From Prevotella sp. (GTDB lineage: Bacteria; Bacteroidota; Bacteroidia; Bacteroidales; Bacteroidaceae), in contig JAFPWS010000002.1 in NCBI GenBank assembly GCA_017412705.1, forward strand, positions 1 through 64,000: 64,000 nt of DNA, given 5' to 3'. This document shows positions 43,438-50,942 of this stretch, one piece after another; within the stretch, counting starts at the first letter, position 1; each line of letters begins with the position of its first letter. The position numbers and the translations under genes are program-made. Below the pieces are notes generated by a model. The model ran no database searches, was not told the DNA's origin, and saw only the letters and a list, made by a program, of their open reading frames with translations.

Positions 43438-44757
43438 ATGTCAAGAGTATTAATGATTGGCGCAGGAGGCGTCGCAACGGTAGCAGCATTCAAGATAGCT
43501 CAGAACGCTGACGTGTTTACGGAGTTCATGATTGCAAGTCGCAGGAAGGCAAAGTGCGACAAGATTGTAGAAGACATCCACAAGGCAGGCTACAAGCTGG
43601 ACATCAAGACAGCCCAGGTCGATGCCGACGACGTGGAACAACTGAAGGCACTCTTCTCGGACTATAAGCCCGAGCTGGTGATTAACCTCGCCCTGCCCTA
43701 TCAGGACCTGACCATCATGGAGGCTTGTCTGGCTTGTGGGTGCTCATACCTCGACACCGCCAACTACGAGCCCAAGGACGAGGCACACTTCGAGTACTCC
43801 TGGCAGTGGGCATATCGCGAACGCTTCAAGGAAGCAGGTCTGACTGCCATCCTCGGCTGTGGCTTCGACCCAGGCGTCACCAGCATCTATACCGCCTACG
43901 CTGCCAAGCACCACTTCAAGGAAATACAGTATCTGGACATTGTCGACTGCAATGCCGGCGACCATCACAAGGCCTTTGCCACCAACTTCAATCCAGAGAT
44001 TAACATCCGCGAGATTACCCAGAAGGGACTCTACTGGGAAGACGGCAAGTGGGTGGAGACTGAACCGTTAGAGATTCATAAGGACCTCACCTACCCCAAC
44101 ATCGGTCCACGCGACAGCTACCTGCTACACCACGAGGAGATAGAGTCGCTGGTCATCAACTATCCCACTATCCGGCGTGCTCGTTTCTGGATGACCTTCG
44201 GACAGCAGTACCTGAAGCACCTGGAGGTGATTCAGAACATTGGCATGAGCCGCATCGACGAAGTCATCTACGAGGCGGAACTCGTAGAAGAGGGGTTAGA
44301 GGTTAGAGGTAAGGGGTTAGAGAATACTTCAGGCTCAGACATATCTCTAACCTCTAACCACTCACCACTAACCCCAAAAAAAGTCAAGGTAAAAATCATC
44401 CCCCTGCAGTTCCTGAAGGCCGTACTGCCAAACCCACAAGACTTGGGAGAGAACTACGAGGGCGAGACCTCTATCGGCTGTCGCATTCGTGGCATAGGCA
44501 ACGATGGCAAGGAACACACTTATTACGTCTATAACAACTGTTCGCATCGTGCCGCCTACGAGGAGACGGGTATGCAGGGAGTCAGCTACACCACAGGCGT
44601 ACCTGCCATGATTGGTGCCATGATGTTCTGCAAGGGCCTGTGGAAGAAGGCTGGTGTCTTCAACGTCGAGGAGTTCGACCCCGACCCCTTCATGGAACAA
44701 CTTAACAAGCAAGGCCTGCCCTGGGAGGAACAATTCGATGTAGACATCGAATTGTAG
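43438..44757 (+). CDS. Saccharopine dehydrogenase-like protein (carboxynorspermidine dehydrogenase type)
   Basis: A 439-residue NAD(P)-dependent reductase opening MSRVLMIGAGGVATVAAFKIA (Rossmann fold). Conserved pieces are VINLALPYQDLTIMEACL, YLDTANYEPKDEA, ILGCGFDPGVTSIYTAYAAKHHF and DCNAGDHHKAFATNFNPEINIRE. This subgroup in Bacteroidota makes carboxynorspermidine or carboxyspermidine in the alternative spermidine pathway; the assignment is by family. Residues 286-313 are an in-frame 28-codon insertion made of inverted GGTTAG repeats (element B); without it the protein would be about 411 residues. The reading frame stays open on both sides. Confidence 0.88.
   Translation: MSRVLMIGAGGVATVAAFKIAQNADVFTEFMIASRRKAKCDKIVEDIHKAGYKLDIKTAQVDADDVEQLKALFSDYKPELVINLALPYQDLTIMEACLACGCSYLDTANYEPKDEAHFEYSWQWAYRERFKEAGLTAILGCGFDPGVTSIYTAYAAKHHFKEIQYLDIVDCNAGDHHKAFATNFNPEINIREITQKGLYWEDGKWVETEPLEIHKDLTYPNIGPRDSYLLHHEEIESLVINYPTIRRARFWMTFGQQYLKHLEVIQNIGMSRIDEVIYEAELVEEGLEVRGKGLENTSGSDISLTSNHSPLTPKKVKVKIIPLQFLKAVLPNPQDLGENYEGETSIGCRIRGIGNDGKEHTYYVYNNCSHRAAYEETGMQGVSYTTGVPAMIGAMMFCKGLWKKAGVFNVEEFDPDPFMEQLNKQGLPWEEQFDVDIEL
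44292..44375 (+). repeat. Element B: in-frame inverted GGTTAG repeat inside the dehydrogenase gene
   Basis: 84 nt, exactly 28 codons. Left arm GGGGTTAGAGGTTAGAGG... ending GGTTAGAGAATA; right arm begins TCAGACATATCTCTAACC and ends CACTAACCCC. The outermost 8 bp, GGGGTTAG (44292-44299) and CTAACCCC (44368-44375), are exact complements. It is translated as a low-complexity loop (GLEVRGKGLENTSG, then SDISLTSNHSPLTP). Confidence 0.8.
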
Positions 44758-45151
44758 AGAGGTTAGAGGTTAGTGGTTAGAGGTTAGAGAATAGCGAGAT
44801 AAACTCAGATAACAATGGAAGATTTCTATTATAGGAAATTAAACGTGTACAATGAGGCAATGGCATTGCTTGGGGAGGTTTATGCACTCACCAAGAAGTT
44901 TCCGACTCATGAACTTCACAGCCTTACTAACCGATGGAGTTAATGTGCCAATTAGAGATAGCACTTCTATTGGGTTATATTCATGAAAGTGAATTGAAAT
45001 TGATAGAAAGAAGAGTTGCAGATATTGCAAAAATGATTATTGGTCTAAGACGTAATTTAGAAAACAAAAATAATGTATAACTTAAGGGCGGTGATTAGTC
45101 GTTTCTGCGTTCAGACATATCTCTAACCTCTAACCTCTAACCACTAACCAC
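44758..45151. mobile_element. Element C: four-helix-bundle gene remnant flanked by inverted GGTTAG repeats
   Basis: The left tract at 44758-44793 (units AGGTTAG and TGGTTAG, ending GGTTAGAGAATAG) directly follows the dehydrogenase stop codon. The right tract at 45111-45151 (TCAGACATATCTCTAACC... CACTAACCAC) ends 14 bp before the recA ATG. Between them is a decayed four-helix-bundle gene. The right end shares 18 bp with element B beyond the simple repeat and the left inner end matches elements A and B, so the three are related. Confidence 0.65.
44815..45080 (+). pseudogene. Four-helix-bundle (S23/bAvd-like) protein, internally deleted and frameshifted
   Basis: The first part (44815-44943) encodes MEDFYYRKLNVYNEAMALLG and continues VYALTKKFPTHELHSLTN before a stop; this is the standard N-terminus of the four-helix-bundle family (MEDFRYRKL-V...KKFP.EE...L..Q). 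The last part (from 44946, another frame) encodes CQLEIALLLGYIHESELKLI and ends RRVADIAKMIIGLRRNLENK, the standard C-terminal two helices. About 30-35 middle codons, including the usual RRA...NIAEG...GS segment, are missing. Intact members are about 115-120 residues. Related proteins are encoded by 23S rRNA intervening sequences and by diversity-generating retroelements (Avd). Confidence 0.8.
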
Positions 45152-45165
45152 AAAAACAAACAACT

Positions 45166-46197
45166 ATGGCAAAGAAAGAAGAGAAAAAAGAGGAGCAGTT
45201 GACTCCGCAAGAACAGAAGTTGAAAGCCCTGCAGGCTGCATTGTCGAAGATTGAGAAAGACTTCGGCAAGGGCAGCATCATGAAGCTGGGCGAAGAGAAG
45301 ATAGAGAACGTAGAGGTCATCCCCACAGGCTCCATTGGCTTGAACGCAGCTCTTGGCGTTGGAGGCTATCCCCGAGGACGAATCATCGAGATCTATGGTC
45401 CTGAGTCGTCAGGTAAGACCACACTGGCCATTCATGCTATCGCCGAGGCGCAGAAAGCCGGCGGCGTAGCAGCCTTCATCGATGCAGAGCACGCCTTCGA
45501 CCGTTTCTATGCTGAAAAGCTGGGTGTCGACGTAGACAACCTCTACATCTCGCAACCCGACAATGGTGAGCAGGCTTTAGAGATTGCCGACCAGCTGATT
45601 CGTTCCAGCGCTATTGACATCCTGGTGATAGACTCTGTTGCCGCCCTGACGCCCAAGAAGGAGATTGAGGGCGACATGGGCGACTCTGCCGTTGGTCTGC
45701 ATGCCCGCCTGATGTCACAGGCGCTACGTAAGCTGACAGGCACCATTGCCAAGACCAATACCACGTGCATCTTCATCAACCAGCTGCGCGAGAAGATTGG
45801 TGTCATGTTTGGCAATCCTGAGACTACTACGGGTGGTAATGCCCTGAAGTTCTATGCCAGTGTACGCATCGACGTCCGTAAGAGCGCGGTCATCAAAGAT
45901 GGCGACAACATTCTGGGTAACACGACCAAGGTCAAGGTGGTGAAGAACAAAGTGGCTCCTCCCTTCCGCAAGGCCGAGTTCGAGATTATCTTCGGCGAAG
46001 GCATCTCCAAGGTTGGCGAAATAGTAGACCTGGCTACAGAGTACGACATCATCAAGAAGAGTGGTTCCTGGTTCTCTTACGAAGATGCTAAGCTGGGACA
46101 GGGTCGTGATGCCGTGAAGCAGATGCTGGCAGACAACCCAGAGCTTTGCGAAGAGCTGGAGGCTAAGATTACTGCCGTCATTGCAGAAAAGGGTTAA
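45166..46197 (+). CDS. recA: Recombinase RecA
   Basis: A 343-residue RecA with [11 protein letters not shown], Walker [12 protein letters not shown], the FIDAEHAFD segment, Walker [19 protein letters not shown], loop L2 [31 protein letters not shown] and the C-terminal domain. Loop L1 reads [22 protein letters not shown] as expected. Starts 14 bp after the right end of element C, which now forms its upstream region; no -7 box was found between element and start, so it may depend on a promoter inside the element or on read-through. Confidence 0.98.
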   Translation: MAKKEEKKEEQLTPQEQKLKALQAALSKIEKDFGKGSIMKLGEEKIENVEVIPTGSIGLNAALGVGGYPRGRIIEIYGPESSGKTTLAIHAIAEAQKAGGVAAFIDAEHAFDRFYAEKLGVDVDNLYISQPDNGEQALEIADQLIRSSAIDILVIDSVAALTPKKEIEGDMGDSAVGLHARLMSQALRKLTGTIAKTNTTCIFINQLREKIGVMFGNPETTTGGNALKFYASVRIDVRKSAVIKDGDNILGNTTKVKVVKNKVAPPFRKAEFEIIFGEGISKVGEIVDLATEYDIIKKSGSWFSYEDAKLGQGRDAVKQMLADNPELCEELEAKITAVIAEKG

Positions 46198-46225
46198 CAC
46201 CAGAACAGGCTAACACTACAATTGA

Positions 46226-46257
46226 AAAGCCGCTCGAACACTATCGGGCGGCTTTCT
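46226..46257. terminator. recA terminator (bidirectional)
   Basis: AAAGCCGC (46226-46233) pairs with GCGGCTTT (46248-46255); T-rich on the plus side, and also placed at the end of the gene at 46280. Confidence 0.65.
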
Positions 46258-46279
46258 TGATATCATCAACGATTCTTCT

Positions 46280-47680
46280 TTATTGCGCACCAATTCCTGA
46301 TCCCGTCAGACGACGGCTACTGTTTTTCTGGTCGGCAGCACGTCTTGCTGACACTGACGAAGCACCTAAAGCGCGTGCACCAGCCTTTATCACAATACCA
46401 TCCCTGTTGAACTGTACAACGAGGACGCTGTTGGAACGCGGATACATCCACTCCGTAATACCATCGCTGGTTGTTACCTTTGTAGCCGACTGGCCTACAG
46501 CCATCTCAACCTCTTCCATGGTCATGCCAGGAATTACACGGCCCTCACGAATAGCGGTACGAGTCTCCAAGGTCGTATTATGGGCAACACCCTCACCCAT
46601 ACCAAAAAGATAACCGAAGTAATCCTCCTTACTTGCGTTAGGTATATCCTCTGTGAAAACGATATCCTTATAATAGATACGGCGCGTCTCTGCCTCACGC
46701 AGGGTCAGCGTGTAGAAGCCGGGATTGTTTCTGTCGCCGACAATTTCATCAATGATAAAGCCGGTAAAGCGGGGCACCCTGACGTCACGGGTCTTGCCGG
46801 AGCCCTTCGTACTCATGTCTGAAGCATATTTGGTGTGAACCGTCTTGCTGATATAGCTCTTGATGTCGGTAGAGACAACCATGTCAGCACCCGTAAACTC
46901 AAACGAGCCCTCGAAGAGATACTTGGCATTGTCAACGTCGAACTCATCGTCACGCAAGCCACTATTGGTCTTCGACATAGCCACGTTCTGGTAGAACTGC
47001 TCACCATTCTCGTCCTCGACAATAATCTTGACAGGGAAAGAACGTGTGCCTACACCAATAGCCTTAACCGTAACCACCTTGTTCTTTGGCATCTTGACCT
47101 CCTGATAGCCGTCACCGTCATACTCCGTGTCAATACGGAAGAACTGGGTACGGGTAATCAGGGGCTGGCCCATCAGCAACTCACGAGCCTTGTCCACATC
47201 GCCCAGATAAGCCAATGTAGGCACGCCCATCTTGCCAAAGCAGTAGTCGTCAAACGTACCGTTGGGCAGTTCGTAATAGTAGTTCTTGTTGTCAGTCTCA
47301 CAGAAGAACTTGACATGGACACGACCATTTGTAATATCCTCATGTCCCTTATACACCATAATATGATGACGCAGACGGGCACTGCTGACCTCCTTATTCG
47401 TGTTTGCGTCGCGGAAAGTGTTTACCAGCAGGTCGTACTTCTCGGGCATCACCATAAAGCGCATTCCGTCCTGCCAGTCACACATGCTGTAGTAACGGAA
47501 ATTCTTGCCCATGAAATCTTTGGGCTCAGCATCCCGGGAAGCGATTTCCTCTGCCGTAATAGCAGCCTTAGTCGCTGTCCTCTTCACATTCTTCGTCTTG
47601 ACAATGTAAGGATTGTCTTGAGCATTGGCCGCCAGCATAGCAAGGGCCAATCCCGCCAGTAAAATCGTTCTTTTCATCAT
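46280..47680 (-). CDS. Secreted hypothetical protein with BamE/SmpA-like C-terminal region
   Basis: A 466-residue protein with a signal peptide (MMKRTILLAGLALAMLAANA). The middle is a beta-rich region with no family recognised (RYYSMCDWQDGMRFMVMPEKYDLLVNTF, HHIMVYKGHED). Residues 385-445, IREGRVIPGMTMEEVEMAVGQ then TEWMYPRSNSVLVVQFNRDG, have the G-M-T-x-x-E-V pattern of SmpA/OmlA (BamE-like) folds. The C-terminus is basic and low-complexity. Role unknown. Confidence 0.6.
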   Translation of the reverse strand: MMKRTILLAGLALAMLAANAQDNPYIVKTKNVKRTATKAAITAEEIASRDAEPKDFMGKNFRYYSMCDWQDGMRFMVMPEKYDLLVNTFRDANTNKEVSSARLRHHIMVYKGHEDITNGRVHVKFFCETDNKNYYYELPNGTFDDYCFGKMGVPTLAYLGDVDKARELLMGQPLITRTQFFRIDTEYDGDGYQEVKMPKNKVVTVKAIGVGTRSFPVKIIVEDENGEQFYQNVAMSKTNSGLRDDEFDVDNAKYLFEGSFEFTGADMVVSTDIKSYISKTVHTKYASDMSTKGSGKTRDVRVPRFTGFIIDEIVGDRNNPGFYTLTLREAETRRIYYKDIVFTEDIPNASKEDYFGYLFGMGEGVAHNTTLETRTAIREGRVIPGMTMEEVEMAVGQSATKVTTSDGITEWMYPRSNSVLVVQFNRDGIVIKAGARALGASSVSARRAADQKNSSRRLTGSGIGAQ

Positions 47681-47713
47681 GATGATATTCTACTATTGAT
47701 CAATTTGATGGTG

Positions 47714-47721
47714 CAAAGATA
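47714..47721 (-). promoter_or_regulatory. -7 box TATCTTTG, gene at 46280
   Basis: 33 nt before the ATG at 47680. Confidence 0.55.
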
Positions 47722-47809
47722 CAAATTAGCAATCAAAAATGCAAATTATTTTGCAATTTTTCTGGTGAAAGCATTATCAACATGCTTAATAACCTACATT
47801 TTTCATGTA

Positions 47810-47867
47810 CATGTGCCAAAATGGCATAACAGGACGGTGTTAAATTACTTTTGGCACATGCTTTGCT
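47810..47867 (+). promoter_or_regulatory. dnaK upstream region: 12-bp inverted repeat overlapping a sigma-54-like motif
   Basis: CATGTGCCAAAA (47810-47821) and TTTTGGCACATG (47849-47860) are exact complements 27 nt apart. Overlapping the right arm is TGGCAC-N5-TTGCT (47852-47867), which has the -24/-12 spacing of sigma-54 promoters. No standard -7 box was found before dnaK. The site is not the CIRCE element. Confidence 0.45.
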
Positions 47868-47916
47868 ATTTTGTCAGTGTCAAATTACGCATATTAACAA
47901 TTAAAAAGATACAATT

Positions 47917-49836
47917 ATGGGAAAGATTATTGGAATCGACTTAGGAACAACCAACAGCTGTGTTGCCGTTTTCGAGGGTAACGAGCCTGTGGTTATCGCT
48001 AACAGCGAAGGTAAGCGTACTACACCTTCTGTAGTAGGTTTCGTTGAGAACGGTGAGCGTAAGATTGGTGACCCTGCCAAGCGTCAGGCTATCACTAACC
48101 CGAAGAAGACCGTTTACTCTATCAAGCGTTTTATGGGTGAGAACTGGCAACAGACCGAGAAGGAAATCTCTCGCGTACCTTATACAGTAGTCAACGAGGG
48201 TGGCTATCCACGTGTTGACATCGACGGACGTAAGTACACGCCACAGGAGATTTCAGCTATGGTGCTGCAGAAGATGAAGAAGACTGCCGAGGACTATCTC
48301 GGTCAGGAAGTAACTGATGCCGTTATCACCGTACCTGCCTACTTCTCTGACTCTCAGCGTCAGGCTACCAAGGAGGCTGGACAGATTGCCGGTCTGAATG
48401 TTCGCCGTATCGTCAACGAGCCTACAGCAGCCGCATTGGCTTACGGTGTCGACAAAGCAAACAAGGACATGAAGATTGCCGTCTTCGACCTCGGTGGTGG
48501 TACTTTCGATATCTCTATCCTCGAGTTCGGCGGTGGTGTCTTCGAGGTACTCTCTACCAACGGTGACACACACCTGGGTGGTGACGACTTCGACCAGGTA
48601 ATCATCGACTGGCTGGTACAGGAGTTCAAGAACGACGAGGGTGCCGACCTGAAGGCCGACCCAATGGCTATGCAGCGTCTGAAGGAGGCTGCCGAGAAGG
48701 CTAAGATTGAGCTGTCAAGCTCTACTTCTACGGAGATCAACCTTCCTTACATCATGCCTGTAGGCGGTGTACCTAAGCACTTGGTAAAGACACTGACTCG
48801 CGCTAAGTTCGAGCAGTTGGCACACGGACTCATTCAGGCTTGTCTGGCTCCATGTCAGAAGGCTATCGCTGATGCCAAACTGAATACTGCCGATATCGAT
48901 GAGGTCATCCTCGTAGGTGGTTCAAGCCGTATTCCTGCCGTTCAGGAACTCGTAAAGAACTACTTCGGCAAGGAGCCTTCAAAGGGTGTGAACCCTGACG
49001 AGGTGGTAGCCGTAGGAGCTTCTATCCAAGGTGCTATCCTGAACAAGGAAGGTGGCGTAGGCGACATCGTTCTGCTTGACGTAACGCCGCTGACACTGGG
49101 TATCGAGACCATGGGTGGCGTGATGACCAAGCTCATCGAGGCCAACACAACCATTCCTTGCAAGAAGAGTGAGACCTTCTCCACCGCTGCTGACAACCAG
49201 ACAGAGGTTACCATCCACGTACTGCAGGGCGAGCGTCCCATGGCAGCTCAGAACAAGAGCATCGGCCAGTTCAACCTGACAGGTATCGCACCTGCACGTC
49301 GTGGCATTCCTCAGATTGAGGTAACCTTCGATATTGATGCCAATGGTATTCTGAAGGTAAGTGCCAAGGATAAGGCTACAGGCAAGGAGCAGGCTATCCG
49401 TATCGAGGCTTCGTCAGGTCTGTCTCAGGACGAGATCAACCGCATGAAGGCCGAGGCAGAGCAGAATGCCGAGAATGACAAGAAGGAGCGCGAGCGTGTA
49501 GATAAGATGAACCAGGCTGACTCGATGATTTTCCAGACCGAAAACCAACTGAAGGAAATCGGCGACAAGATTCCCGCTCAGCACAAGCCCGCCATTGAGC
49601 AGGCCCTGCAGCAGCTGAAGGACGCCCACAAGGCTGGCGACATAGCAGCTATCGACACGGCTATGAATGCCCTTAACACCGCATGGCAGACCGCTTCACA
49701 GCAGATGTATCAGGGCGCTCAGGGTGGTGCCCAGGCAGGTCAGGAGAACCCCTTCAACGGTCAGCAGGCCGGTCCTCAGCAAGAGGCTCCAAAGGATGAG
49801 AACATCCAGGACGCCGACTTCGAGGAGGTGAAGTAA
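47917..49836 (+). CDS. dnaK: Molecular chaperone DnaK (Hsp70)
   Basis: A 639-residue Hsp70 with the three signatures [32 protein letters not shown] and [17 protein letters not shown], a substrate-binding domain ([20 protein letters not shown]) and a C-terminal lid ending with a glycine/glutamine tail and DADFEEVK. No dnaJ or grpE gene is adjacent. The last 15 bp of the gene recur at 55466-55480, marking an apparent insertion downstream. Confidence 0.98.
   Translation: MGKIIGIDLGTTNSCVAVFEGNEPVVIANSEGKRTTPSVVGFVENGERKIGDPAKRQAITNPKKTVYSIKRFMGENWQQTEKEISRVPYTVVNEGGYPRVDIDGRKYTPQEISAMVLQKMKKTAEDYLGQEVTDAVITVPAYFSDSQRQATKEAGQIAGLNVRRIVNEPTAAALAYGVDKANKDMKIAVFDLGGGTFDISILEFGGGVFEVLSTNGDTHLGGDDFDQVIIDWLVQEFKNDEGADLKADPMAMQRLKEAAEKAKIELSSSTSTEINLPYIMPVGGVPKHLVKTLTRAKFEQLAHGLIQACLAPCQKAIADAKLNTADIDEVILVGGSSRIPAVQELVKNYFGKEPSKGVNPDEVVAVGASIQGAILNKEGGVGDIVLLDVTPLTLGIETMGGVMTKLIEANTTIPCKKSETFSTAADNQTEVTIHVLQGERPMAAQNKSIGQFNLTGIAPARRGIPQIEVTFDIDANGILKVSAKDKATGKEQAIRIEASSGLSQDEINRMKAEAEQNAENDKKERERVDKMNQADSMIFQTENQLKEIGDKIPAQHKPAIEQALQQLKDAHKAGDIAAIDTAMNALNTAWQTASQQMYQGAQGGAQAGQENPFNGQQAGPQQEAPKDENIQDADFEEVK
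49822..49836 (+). repeat. 15-bp direct repeat, copy 1 (dnaK 3' end)
   Basis: GAGGAGGTGAAGTAA, the last five codons of dnaK (EEVK and stop with its preceding base context); identical to 55466-55480. Confidence 0.7.
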
Positions 49837-49852
49837 TAAATGTGATATTAAA

Positions 49853-49889
49853 AGAGTGCAGGCAAGACATTGTCTGCACTCTTTTTTTA
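49853..49889 (+). terminator. Terminator downstream of dnaK
   Basis: AGAGTGCAG (49853-49861) pairs with CTGCACTCT (49874-49882), followed by TTTTTT. Confidence 0.9.
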
Positions 49890-49901
49890 AAATCAATCAT
49901 C

Positions 49902-50210
49902 ATGGAGAAGTCAAGAGTCGAGCAAGCACTCAGTCTTATATTCAAAGAAGGCAGCATACTTCGCGACGGCAAAAATTTTGTAGGGTTCCTTGAGCACAAC
50001 TATGTATTCGGCTACTGTTATGAGAACTTTCTTGTTGTAAGGTCTATCGACAACGAAAGGGAGTGGATGCTGGCATACGTAAAGTCCTGCTTTGCCAGCA
50101 TTGACGCTGACGAGAGGCCCGACATCAGAGAGGTGTGGCATGAATTCTACGGATCGGGGGTTCAGGTTACATACGGCGAATTGCCGTGGGGTTGGGCACC
50201 ACAGTCGTGA
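49902..50210 (+). CDS. Hypothetical protein, 102 residues
   Basis: From ATG 49902 the product begins MEKSRVEQALSLIFKEGSIL and contains an even mix of charged and aromatic residues (NYVFGYCYENFLVVRS, WMLAYVKSCFASIDADE) with no signal peptide or membrane segment. No family recognised. It lies just after the dnaK terminator and before a hairpin (CCCACCTG at 50233-50240 with CAGGTGGG at 50257-50264). It is the first gene of the block between the two dnaK 3'-end copies. Confidence 0.55.
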   Translation: MEKSRVEQALSLIFKEGSILRDGKNFVGFLEHNYVFGYCYENFLVVRSIDNEREWMLAYVKSCFASIDADERPDIREVWHEFYGSGVQVTYGELPWGWAPQS

Positions 50211-50232
50211 GGAAACAACTCCTTTTACTACA

Positions 50233-50264
50233 CCCACCTGGGTTACGCTAATAACTCAGGTGGG
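50233..50264. terminator. Hairpin between the 102-residue gene and the gene at 50318
   Basis: 8-bp perfect stem (CCCACCTG/CAGGTGGG) extended by GGTTA/TAACT; the following T run is short, so its strength as a terminator is uncertain. Confidence 0.5.
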
Positions 50265-50317
50265 ATTTGCAGATGACCTAAACAGTTATAAGGTCGAAGA
50301 AGAATCCAACAAATTGC

Positions 50318-50884
50318 TTATTCCACAGTAAACGTGGTAACTTTCATACCATTCTTCGTGTTCGCATTATCTGGGTCGCCAATAATGATGCCATATTCTC
50401 CTGGTTCTAAATCCTCAAGCTGAATGAGGTAGGAGGATTCGCCATACTTCTTCGCCTTAAAATCGACACTTGCTAAATTGCTGGTTTTGCTGGCGGATAA
50501 AGTTCCAACTTCTGCCAACTGGTATCGACGTTCCTTATTCTTATAAATGTCAAACTTGAAGATGTTGATAAACGAATTGGGATCCGTTGTGTTATCCTTT
50601 GCTCTAAGAATCAGACGTGCAGTACGGCCAGCCTTAATGCTACTTAGCGACTTATTGCCGTCTATTGTCAAACGTGACTTGACCTTGCCGATACCAGTCA
50701 AATAGAGGCTAGCACCAGCTTTTGTCTTAACATACCCATTCTCTCTCTTCAGGATAACACCTTCAGAGTCTGACGTTAGCAGCATCGTCTCTTCCGAGAA
50801 CTCCGGCTCAGGAGCAGTTACCTGCGCCATTGCTGACATCGTTGCACACAAGCTCAAAACAAGAGCCATCATCATTTTTTTCAT
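50318..50884 (-). CDS. Secreted hypothetical protein, 188 residues
   Basis: It has a signal peptide (MMMALVLSLCATMSAMA, cut before QVTAPEPEF). The mature part is strand-rich: EGVILKRENGYVKTKAGASLYLTGIG, SRLTIDGNKS, TARLILRAKDNT, then LIQLEDLEPGEYGIIIGDP, which resembles a carbohydrate-binding or Ig-like strand layout ending in PGEYGI. No family recognised. It lies between the restriction-modification-like gene and dnaK and is not obviously linked to either. Confidence 0.6.
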   Translation of the reverse strand: MKKMMMALVLSLCATMSAMAQVTAPEPEFSEETMLLTSDSEGVILKRENGYVKTKAGASLYLTGIGKVKSRLTIDGNKSLSSIKAGRTARLILRAKDNTTDPNSFINIFKFDIYKNKERRYQLAEVGTLSASKTSNLASVDFKAKKYGESSYLIQLEDLEPGEYGIIIGDPDNANTKNGMKVTTFTVE

Positions 50885-50942
50885 AATTTTTTCGCTTAAC
50901 CGTGATGCGTAGGGCTTAGTTTGTAATATAGGTAAATAAAAT

